DNA of 7,131 nucleotides. Origin: an uncultured Eubacteriales bacterium. GTDB taxonomy: Bacteria > Bacillota > Clostridia > Oscillospirales > CAG-272. The position numbers and the translations under genes are program-made. Location of the stretch: NCBI GenBank assembly GCA_934446485.1, contig CAKSEM010000073.1, forward strand, positions 1 to 7,131, written 5' to 3'. Within the stretch, counting starts at the first letter, position 1. Every line of letters starts with the position of its first letter. Of the stretch, positions 1 to 5,244 are shown piece by piece. A model generated the notes under the pieces. The model searched no databases, was not told the origin of the DNA, and saw only the letters and a program-made list of their open reading frames with translations.

Positions 1-37
1 TATATCCCGAAATAGAATACGTTGCGTATCCTGTTTG

Positions 38-394
38 TTACGAGTTGCGTGCCAAATTTTCGGACTCTTCAAGCAGATCGAACAGCACATCGCGTTCGTG
101 CCAACCACCGGATTTTGCGCGAATTACTTCGTCGCTGATTACTGCTTTATATACCGATGAATTTCGTGTTCTGGGGTTCAATGCAAATATAGGTGTCAAT
201 GCAAGAAACAGAGTCCATGGCATGCGTCTGCACCCTCGTTCGATTTCCGAGAGCCTTCTTCTTGTAGTTCCCACGGTGTCTGCAAGCTCGCCAAGCTGCC
301 AACCGAGCAGCGTTCTCAGTGTACGTAAATTTTCCGCAGATATCTGACAGATCTTTTCTTTATCTTCCGCAGACAGTTCAAATAGTCTTTCCAA
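38..394 (-). CDS. Short XRE-family helix-turn-helix DNA-binding protein
   Basis: Predicted 118-residue cytoplasmic DNA-binding protein. Residues about 21-75 (NLRTLRTLLGWQLGELADTV, then TTRRRLSEIERG) match the Cro/C1 (XRE) fold: a first helix, then 'LGELADTVGTT' as helix-turn-helix and 'RRLSEIERG' as recognition helix. The tail of about 40 residues (81-118) is charged, ends in an acidic helix (DVLFDLLEESENLA) and matches no effector domain I recognise. I chose the TTG at 394-392 because a perfect AGGAGG (complement of 401-406) lies 6 nt upstream. A longer reading from TTG 436 would add 14 residues without a comparable ribosome binding site. It is divergent from the TetR exporter operon and has its own promoter candidate. 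It may regulate itself or the neighbouring operon, but the sequence does not prove a target. The family call is firm; the role is unknown. Confidence 0.78.
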   Translation of the reverse strand: MERLFELSAEDKEKICQISAENLRTLRTLLGWQLGELADTVGTTRRRLSEIERGCRRMPWTLFLALTPIFALNPRTRNSSVYKAVISDEVIRAKSGGWHERDVLFDLLEESENLARNS

Positions 395-400
395 ACCGAT

Positions 401-406
401 CCTCCT
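401..406 (-). promoter_or_regulatory. Ribosome binding site of the XRE gene
   Basis: On the minus strand this reads AGGAGG, fully complementary to the 16S anti-Shine-Dalgarno sequence, followed 6 nt later by TTG at 394. It decides the start in favour of the shorter protein with a TTG codon. Confidence 0.75.
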
Positions 407-450
407 GTTCAGGTTCAGACACAGATGATGCGTCAATGGGCGAGTTAATA

Positions 451-592
451 ACCAAAATCCTATGTAATTATCTCCGCGAGACTATTATACCACTTATCTC
501 CACAAAATGCAAGTATTTTGATGCTTTTTCGCTGAATTTACTATTTATTTACTTGGTTCGACTCTAATACTTATGCACTATAGGATTTTGGT
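451..592. repeat. 13-bp perfect inverted repeat in the divergent intergenic region
   Basis: ACCAAAATCCTAT at 451-463 recurs as its exact reverse complement at 580-592, leaving 116 bp between the arms. The left arm lies in the 5' leader of the XRE gene, just downstream of its predicted start of transcription. The right arm ends 7 bp before the -35 box of the tetR promoter. The arrangement suggests paired binding sites for one regulator serving both promoters, possibly with DNA looping. Another reading is the terminal inverted repeats of a 142-bp miniature element, but I see no flanking target-site duplication. Confidence 0.55.
484..512 (-). promoter_or_regulatory. Sigma-A type promoter for the XRE gene
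   Basis: Read on the minus strand, TTGCAT (512-507) is a -35 element, followed by a 17-nt spacer and a perfect TATAAT -10 (489-484). Transcription would start near 477, giving a leader of about 80 nt to the TTG start. The -10 box is bracketed by two copies of the 8-mer TTATCTCC (plus strand 468-475 and 494-501), 26 bp apart, which could be regulator sites. It is inferred from consensus only. Confidence 0.6.
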
Positions 593-598
593 CATCGG

Positions 599-627
599 TT
601 GACAACATTTAAGTTTTATGATATAAT
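599..627 (+). promoter_or_regulatory. Consensus sigma-A promoter of the tetR-ABC operon
   Basis: TTGACA (599-604), a 17-nt spacer and TATAAT (622-627) match the housekeeping consensus at all twelve positions. Transcription should start near 634. So strong a promoter before a repressor-exporter operon makes sense if it is normally held shut, which fits the palindrome over the predicted start site. Confidence 0.82.
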
Positions 628-630
628 ACA

Positions 631-656
631 CAACATAGGTTGCGCAACTTTTGTTG
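631..656. promoter_or_regulatory. Palindromic operator candidate for the TetR repressor
   Basis: A 26-bp imperfect palindrome centred between 643 and 644, with 11 of 13 base pairs matching. Its core is the perfect 10-mer GTTGCGCAAC (639-648) and its outer arms are CAACA and TGTTG. A further GTTGC at 653-657 makes an overlapping inverted pair with GCAAC at 644-648. It covers the predicted transcription start, 3 bp after the -10 box, where a bound dimer would block initiation. Known TetR-family operators are palindromes of this size near their own promoter; that this TetR binds here is inference. Confidence 0.65.
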
Positions 657-677
657 CACTAAGTCCGGAGGAAGAGT

Positions 678-682
678 AGGAG
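678..682 (+). promoter_or_regulatory. Ribosome binding site of tetR
   Basis: AGGAG lies 8 nt before the ATG at 691 and supports that start. The in-frame TTG at 640 lies inside the operator palindrome, only about 6 nt after the predicted transcription start, and has no ribosome binding site. Confidence 0.6.
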
Positions 683-690
683 TGGGATGT

Positions 691-1278
691 ATGCCGCCAA
701 AATTTAAATTCACCCGTGAGGAAATTTTATCGGCTGCTGTGGATATCGTTCGTTCCGACGGCGAGTCGGGTTTAACTGCAAGAGCGCTTGCGACGCGTCT
801 CGGGACATCCGTCAAGCCGATATTCGGGCAGTTCAAGAACATGGATGAGCTGCGGCTTGAAGTCAAGGAAGAAGCGACCCGACGCTGGCATGCTATGACG
901 GCGAAAGAAATGGAACGCGGCGAGTATCCGAAATATAAAGCGAGCGGAATGGCGTATGTTCGCTTTGCCGCAGAAGAGCCGAACCTGTTTTTGTTGATAT
1001 TTATGCGCAACCGCGGCGGGATCGCGGACGACGGCGACGATCCGATGACCGATGAGCTCGTTCGAATGATAGCAAAACAGAACGGTCTGTCCTTGAAGAG
1101 GGCATGGCTTCTTCATCTCGAGACATGGATATATGTTCACGGCATTGCTTCTATGATTGCAACGGGATATCTCAACTGGGATATGAATTTTGTATCCGAT
1201 GCACTGTCTGATTGCTATCTTGCGCTGCGTGAACGTCACATTAAAGAGGAGGCTGCAAATGAACATAATAAAGACTGA
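691..1278 (+). CDS. TetR/AcrR-family transcriptional repressor
   Basis: Predicted 195-residue regulator, a normal length for the family. The N-terminal domain is a typical TetR helix-turn-helix: 'FTREEILSAAVDIV' (7-20), then 'LTARALATRLGTSVKPIFGQF' (28-48) as HTH with recognition helix, and 'NMDEL' opening the linker helix. The C-terminal ligand and dimer domain holds 'YVRFAAEEPNLFLLIFM' (89-105) and 'WIYVHGIASMIATG' (146-159), which resembles the WHG-type C-terminal domain. The start is set by AGGAG at 678-682. Its 3' end overlaps the ABC ATPase start by 20 nt, so the two are cotranscribed and probably translationally coupled. It is expected to bind the palindrome at 631-656 and repress its own operon until a small ligand, perhaps the exported compound, releases it. 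The ligand is unknown. Confidence 0.9.
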   Translation: MPPKFKFTREEILSAAVDIVRSDGESGLTARALATRLGTSVKPIFGQFKNMDELRLEVKEEATRRWHAMTAKEMERGEYPKYKASGMAYVRFAAEEPNLFLLIFMRNRGGIADDGDDPMTDELVRMIAKQNGLSLKRAWLLHLETWIYVHGIASMIATGYLNWDMNFVSDALSDCYLALRERHIKEEAANEHNKD

Positions 1279-1990
1279 AACACTGACAAAACGTTACGGG
1301 ATTCTGACGGCAGTAGATTCACTCGACCTGACCGTTGAAAACGGTGAATTCTTTGCACTGCTCGGTGTAAACGGAGCCGGCAAGACTACAACGATACGTA
1401 TGCTGTCCGGATTGACACGTCCGACGTCGGGCGACGCTATTTTAGCGGGACACAGCATAGTGTCCGACCGTGCAGCCGTACACAGAGTGATCGGCGTGTC
1501 ACCGCAGGAGACTGCAATTGCTCCGAACCTGACTGTGCGCGAAAACATTCTGCTGATGTGCGGAGTATATGAAATAGGACGCGACCGCGCAGTAAGAGTA
1601 TCGGATGAGTTATCTGAACGGCTTGGGTTGGATGAAGTTATGAACCGTAAAGCCGGACGGCTGTCGGGCGGCTGGCAGCGGCGCCTCAGCATTGCTATGG
1701 CGCTTGTCAGCGAGCCGAAGATTCTGTTCTTGGACGAACCGACGCTCGGCCTTGACGTTATAGCTCGCAGTGAGCTGTGGGACGTACTTCGAGCACTGAA
1801 GGGAAGGATCACTGTCATTTTGACTACGCACTATATGGAGGAAGCCGAGGTGCTGTCTGACCGTGTCGGCATAATGAGAGACGGGCATCTGCTCACAGTC
1901 GGCACGCCTGCAGATATCTGTCGAACGGCAGGCAAGGAGCGGTTTGAGGATGCATTTGTGGCAATAGTCAAGGGGGAGGCTGCGCTGTGA
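1259..1990 (+). CDS. ABC transporter ATP-binding protein, multidrug/antibiotic exporter type
   Basis: Predicted 243-residue nucleotide-binding subunit of an ABC-2 type exporter. All ATPase motifs are intact: Walker A GVNGAGKTT (36-44), Q-loop Gln83 in 'VSPQETAI', signature LSGGWQ (135-140), Walker B ILFLDE with the catalytic Glu160, D-loop GLD (164-166) and switch His191 in 'TTHYMEEAE'. The Trp in the signature replaces the common Gln or Met and should not abolish function. The start at 1259 follows AGAGGAGG (1245-1252) by 6 nt; an in-frame ATG at 1190 lies deep inside tetR and is not used. It overlaps tetR by 20 nt and the permease by 4 nt (GTGA). The DrrA/CcmA-like group exports drugs, lipids or polysaccharides. 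The TetR neighbour favours efflux of a toxic compound, which is inference. Confidence 0.93.
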   Translation: MNIIKTETLTKRYGILTAVDSLDLTVENGEFFALLGVNGAGKTTTIRMLSGLTRPTSGDAILAGHSIVSDRAAVHRVIGVSPQETAIAPNLTVRENILLMCGVYEIGRDRAVRVSDELSERLGLDEVMNRKAGRLSGGWQRRLSIAMALVSEPKILFLDEPTLGLDVIARSELWDVLRALKGRITVILTTHYMEEAEVLSDRVGIMRDGHLLTVGTPADICRTAGKERFEDAFVAIVKGEAAL

Positions 1991-2718
1991 AAATCATAAC
2001 GTTTTCAAGAAGATGCGGCAAAGAGATTTTAAGAGATCCGCTGAATCTGTTTTTTGGGCTCGGTTTTCCGATAGTGCTCCTGATTCTTCTCGAAGCAATA
2101 CAGAAAAATGTTCCGGTCGATCTGTTTGCGATAAACCGACTGACTCCGGGAATCACCGTTTTCGGACTGTCGTTTATGACACTGTTTTCGGCAACGCTGG
2201 TCTCGCGTGACCGCGAGAGCGCGTTTCTCGAAAGGCTGTACACTACTCCAATGTCATCCGGTGACTTCATTTTCGGATATATGCTTCCGATCATCCCGCT
2301 TTCGGTTGGGCAATGCATCGTGTGTTACATAGCCGCGATACCGCTGGGATTAAAGCCGGGGATCGGGATTGTTTATTCAGTGTTGTTCATTGTGCCGATC
2401 GCAATTCTTTACATATCGCTAGGCCTCCTTTGCGGGAGTGTTTTCACCGTTAAGCAGGTCGGAGGTATATGCGGTGCGCTCCTCACCAATCTTTCGGCGT
2501 GGCTTTCCGGCACTTGGTTTGATCTTGATCTTGTCGGCGGTGCCTTTCGGCAAGTCGCTAATCTTCTTCCGTTTATTCACGCGGTTGAGCTTGAACGGGC
2601 TGTCCTTGACGGAAGATGGAGCGATATGATACCGCACCTTCTGTGGGTCATTGCGTGGGGGACGTTTGTGACCGCCGTTGCGGTGCTCCTTTTTCTCAGA
2701 CAGATGCGTAAGAAGTAA
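1987..2718 (+). CDS. ABC-2 type transporter permease
   Basis: Predicted 243-residue inner-membrane permease, partner of the upstream ATPase. About six hydrophobic spans are visible: 20-36, 52-72, 97-119, 126-150, 157-178 and 218-237. After the second span comes 'SRDRESAFLERLYTTPMS' (73-90), the cytoplasmic coupling segment typical of ABC-2 permeases ('ERE..T.E.L..TP.S'). The C-terminus ends in a basic 'RQMRKK', consistent with the cytoplasm. The start is GTG at 1987, overlapping the ATPase stop in the string GTGA, with GGGAGG (1974-1979) 7 nt upstream. The operon holds one ATPase and one permease, so the working transporter is probably a 2+2 complex with a permease homodimer. The substrate cannot be read from the sequence. 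Confidence 0.9.
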   Translation: MKIITFSRRCGKEILRDPLNLFFGLGFPIVLLILLEAIQKNVPVDLFAINRLTPGITVFGLSFMTLFSATLVSRDRESAFLERLYTTPMSSGDFIFGYMLPIIPLSVGQCIVCYIAAIPLGLKPGIGIVYSVLFIVPIAILYISLGLLCGSVFTVKQVGGICGALLTNLSAWLSGTWFDLDLVGGAFRQVANLLPFIHAVELERAVLDGRWSDMIPHLLWVIAWGTFVTAVAVLLFLRQMRKK

Positions 2719-2930
2719 GGCAATATTAATAACAGTGGTGGCATCATCGGTGCAGGGTGTAATTGCATGAGCAGTAGCTTCTGCATTGGAGCATATTTGC
2801 CAACGGTTCGCAGTATGTTCATTTATTTGAGCGAGTGCCGTGAAGCCTATGTATGTTAAATTCTCTGCGAATTGGTCAAGTGCATATTGCGCTTTTATTG
2901 CAGGAAGATGTGAGACAACTGTCCGAAATC
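2719..2930 (-). other. Unassigned intergenic stretch with an open minus-strand frame, possible gene remnant
   Basis: No gene with a start, ribosome binding site and stop fits here on either strand. On the minus strand one frame is free of stops from 2928 down past 2719 (70 codons) and runs on as the antisense of the permease to 2419. The 70 codons read like a soluble protein (for example 'YALDQFAENLTYIGFTALAQ' and 'NRWQICSNAEATAHAI'), but there is no ATG among them and a TGA lies directly upstream (2929-2931). I do not recognise the family. It may be the remnant of a decayed gene or a chance open frame. Confidence 0.25.
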
Positions 2931-2931
2931 A

Positions 2932-2978
2932 AAAGCGGCGGCAGTGCGAAGACTAAGTCTTGGTACTGCCGCCGCTTT
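2932..2978. terminator. Bidirectional rho-independent terminator between the convergent operons
   Basis: A perfect 14-bp stem (AAAGCGGCGGCAGT at 2932-2945 pairs with 2965-2978) encloses a 19-nt loop that itself holds a 6-bp inverted repeat (AAGACT 2949-2954, AGTCTT 2956-2961). The stem ends in A/T pairs. The minus-strand transcript leaves it with a run of four U then GAUUU; the plus-strand transcript leaves it with UUUAAUAUUU. It lies 5 nt beyond the MurE gene stop, so it mainly ends the cell-wall operon, and it can also catch transcription from the exporter operon. Confidence 0.85.
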
Positions 2979-2983
2979 AATAT

Positions 2984-4465
2984 TTAACTCATGAGTGTTA
3001 CCGCGCGACATTCGTCAAGTATGATATCGCGCTCGCTGAAAGGAACCTTTTCACCGTGAACAAGCTGATACTTTTCGTGTCCCTTGCCGGCAAACAACAC
3101 AATGTCACCGTCGTGAGCCATATCCACTGCGCGGCGAACTGCCTTTTCGCGGTTGAGTATCACCTCATACGGTGTTTTGGTGTCGTAGTGAGACAGGATC
3201 TCGTTTGCAATATTCTCCGGAGGCTCATAATCGGGATTGTCGTTAGTTATTATGCAATAATCGGCAAGTGAGGACGCTGCCTTAGCGAGCTCTTCACGTC
3301 GTGATCTTGTTCTGCCGCCGACTGAGCCGAACACACATATGAGGCGGTTCGGTTCATATGCGCGCAATACGTTGAGTGCACTGGTCAGACTTAAGCCGTT
3401 GTGTGCGTAATCAATGATGAAGGTGCGACCCGGAAGTCCGTCCACTACTTCAAACCTTCCGCATACTGAGCTTTTTGCGAGTATGTCGGCAGATTGCTGC
3501 ACGCCGATTCCGTAGCTTGAAGCCACGGCTATTGCTGCTAACCCATTATGAACACTGAATGAGCCCGGTGTTCTCATAGAAACATCGGTATACTCTCCGG
3601 AATTTATGCAACGGAACGTAATTCCGAGCGATGTATCGTCACGGTACGGCTTGCAGTCGGTTCCGTAGAAGTCGGCGTTCGGATCGGAAGTTGAGTATGT
3701 GACCGCCTGACATTCGGTTCCTGCTATCATAAATTCGGTCATGGCGTCATCTTCGTTTACGACCGCGAGCTTGCAGCCGTACCGGGTGAACAGCTTGCGC
3801 TTTGCATTTTTGTACTCATCAAGAGACGCATGCTCACCGATCCCGATGTGGTCCGGTGAAAAATTAGTAAAGACACAGACCTCGAACGGTACGCCTTCCA
3901 CGCGGTTATGGTCGAGCGCCTGCGACGACACCTCAATGACAGCGTGTGTCACATTTTCGCAGACCATGGATGCAAAGTAATGTTGAAGTTCACGGCTTTC
4001 CGGCGTCGTGTTGATCGTTTCGGTGTGCTGACCGTTAATAATAACTCCGTTAGACCCTATATACGCACATTTGATCCCGCTCTTTTCCAGAATGGACTGA
4101 ATGAGCAGGGCGGTCGTCGTTTTTCCTTTCGTACCGGTGATTCCGATTATGTGCAGGTTGTCGGCGGGATGTCCGTAAAATGTTGCCGATATTTTGGCGA
4201 GAGCTTCGCGCGTGTTACCGGTCAGTGCCTGAAATGCATCTGATGGAAGATTCAGCGGACGTTCCGACAGAAATGCGCGACACCCTGCATCATATGCGGC
4301 ACCTGCAAAGGCGTGTCCGTCTGTGCGCGCGCCGGTAAGGCAGACGAAAAGCTCGCCGCTGTGCACCTTGCGCGAGTTGTATTCGATCCGCCTGACATCG
4401 ATTCCCGACGGGTCTCCGACGGATATAGTATAATCTATATCGCAAAAGAGTCTGTCAATTCTCAT
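2984..4465 (-). CDS. murE: MurE-type UDP-MurNAc-tripeptide synthetase, probably L-lysine-type rather than DAP-type
   Basis: Predicted 493-residue cytoplasmic Mur ligase of normal MurE length. MurE enzymes use ATP to add the third, diamino residue to UDP-MurNAc-L-Ala-D-Glu. Visible are the N-terminal substrate domain ('YNSRKVHSGELFVCLTGAR', 29-47), P-loop GTKGKTTT (111-118), 'NTTPES' (152-157), 'EVSSQALDHNRVEG' (178-191), 'YKNAKRKLF' (218-226) with Lys222 as the expected carbamylated lysine, 'GRFEV' (336-340) and 'DYAHNG' (352-357). The specificity motif that is DNPR in DAP-adding enzymes reads DNPD (409-412, 'NDNPDYEPPENIANEI'). The missing Arg argues against meso-DAP. 'DYAHNG' and '.DNP.YE.P' recall the Lys-adding MurE of streptococci as I remember it. 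The start codon overlaps the racemase stop by 4 nt (ATGA), with GGAGAG just upstream. It is the last gene of the operon. Lysine is inference; ornithine or another diamino acid is possible. Confidence 0.85.
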   Translation of the reverse strand: MRIDRLFCDIDYTISVGDPSGIDVRRIEYNSRKVHSGELFVCLTGARTDGHAFAGAAYDAGCRAFLSERPLNLPSDAFQALTGNTREALAKISATFYGHPADNLHIIGITGTKGKTTTALLIQSILEKSGIKCAYIGSNGVIINGQHTETINTTPESRELQHYFASMVCENVTHAVIEVSSQALDHNRVEGVPFEVCVFTNFSPDHIGIGEHASLDEYKNAKRKLFTRYGCKLAVVNEDDAMTEFMIAGTECQAVTYSTSDPNADFYGTDCKPYRDDTSLGITFRCINSGEYTDVSMRTPGSFSVHNGLAAIAVASSYGIGVQQSADILAKSSVCGRFEVVDGLPGRTFIIDYAHNGLSLTSALNVLRAYEPNRLICVFGSVGGRTRSRREELAKAASSLADYCIITNDNPDYEPPENIANEILSHYDTKTPYEVILNREKAVRRAVDMAHDGDIVLFAGKGHEKYQLVHGEKVPFSERDIILDECRAVTLMS

Positions 4466-5223
4466 ACTTTCTCTCCGATGGATTTGTGTGCTGAATAGTC
4501 GGAAGTGAATCCGACGGGTTTATGCCCGAACATGGTTATGGCACGGTATGCAAGGGCTTCAAGGGAGTCAACGAACCTTTCATCCTCGGGGAAGCAGCGC
4601 TTCAGAACCGAAAGCTCGGTGCATCCGAGAATGGCACAGTCGCAACCCGCAGCGAACATCGGCTCTGCAACTGAAAACAGCCGATCCGGCGTCAGACCTT
4701 CGCCGCGCTTCACATCCCCGTAGATTATGTCAGTTACTGTCCGCTGGCCTGCTTCGTCCGGGATCGCCCATTCGATGCCGAGCCTGTCAAGTTCATTTTG
4801 ATATGAGCCGGACTTTATCGTACCCTCTGTGGCAAGTATGCACGCGCGGCGGCGTCCGCTTTGCTTTATGTGTTCAGCTGTCTCGGTGATGATGCTTGGT
4901 ACAGGCACTCGAACGCTGCGGCGAACTTCGTCAATAAAATAGTGCGCCGTGTTGCATGGTATAACTATAGCATCCGCGCCGTACCTTTCGAGAAGCTGCG
5001 CATCCTCGACCATATACGGAACGGGATCTTCATCGCTTCTGCCCAGTATAAAGTCGGTGCGGTCCGGCGTGGTCGCTCGGCTTGAAAGAATAATATCGAT
5101 GTGGTCCTGATCACGTGACGCTTCGGTGTGACGTGTGATCAGTTCATAAAAATACGCGCTCGACAGCGGACCGAGTCCCCCGAGAATCCCTAAAATAGAA
5201 CGGTTTTTGCCAATTGAGTGCAT
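4462..5223 (-). CDS. Aspartate/glutamate racemase family protein, probable aspartate racemase
   Basis: Predicted 253-residue cytoplasmic, cofactor-independent amino acid racemase. The N-terminus has 'GILGGLGPLSSAYF' (12-25), the GG.GP signature of the aspartate racemase branch. Two catalytic cysteines are present: Cys90 in 'PCNTAH' and Cys201 in 'GCTELS'. The second motif reads GCTEL rather than the GCTHYP/GCTHFP of MurI glutamate racemases, so D-Asp is the more likely product. The start ATG at 5223 has GGGGAGG (complement of 5232-5238) 8 nt upstream. It lies 21 nt after the ATP-grasp gene and overlaps murE by 4 nt. In Enterococcus faecium an aspartate racemase gene sits beside the D-aspartate ligase gene, and this pairing is the main support for a role in making D-Asp for peptidoglycan. 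Glutamate or another acidic substrate cannot be ruled out. Confidence 0.85.
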   Translation of the reverse strand: MHSIGKNRSILGILGGLGPLSSAYFYELITRHTEASRDQDHIDIILSSRATTPDRTDFILGRSDEDPVPYMVEDAQLLERYGADAIVIPCNTAHYFIDEVRRSVRVPVPSIITETAEHIKQSGRRRACILATEGTIKSGSYQNELDRLGIEWAIPDEAGQRTVTDIIYGDVKRGEGLTPDRLFSVAEPMFAAGCDCAILGCTELSVLKRCFPEDERFVDSLEALAYRAITMFGHKPVGFTSDYSAHKSIGEKV

Positions 5224-5244
5224 CCGTTAGACCTCCCCTCAGAT

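Noticed and set aside
14..31. Short hairpin ATACG-TTG-CGTAT after the XRE gene stop, as a terminator
   Set aside because: Only 5 bp with three A/T pairs and no U-run afterwards on the minus strand; too weak to call.
395..436. Longer XRE protein starting at TTG 436
   Set aside because: The added 14 residues run through the AGGAGG that serves TTG 394, and no ribosome binding site precedes 436.
451..592. Firm call of a MITE or insertion sequence
   Set aside because: Inverted arms are present, but there is no target duplication, no transposase and no second copy in the window; kept only as a repeat.
640..690. Longer TetR protein starting at TTG 640
   Set aside because: The codon lies inside the operator palindrome and only about 6 nt after the predicted transcription start; ATG 691 has a proper ribosome binding site.
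1190..1258. Longer ABC ATPase starting at ATG 1190
   Set aside because: The extra 23 residues are out-of-frame tetR sequence and do not resemble an ATPase N-terminus; AGAGGAGG points to 1259.
2984..4465. Folylpolyglutamate synthase or MurF
   Set aside because: The order of motifs, especially 'SSQALDHNRVEG', 'YKNAKRKLF' and the DNP motif after 'DYAH', is that of MurE.
4462..5223. MurI glutamate racemase
   Set aside because: The N-terminal GGLGP and the second cysteine motif GCTEL fit the aspartate racemase branch better than the D.G.GG and GCTH motifs of MurI.
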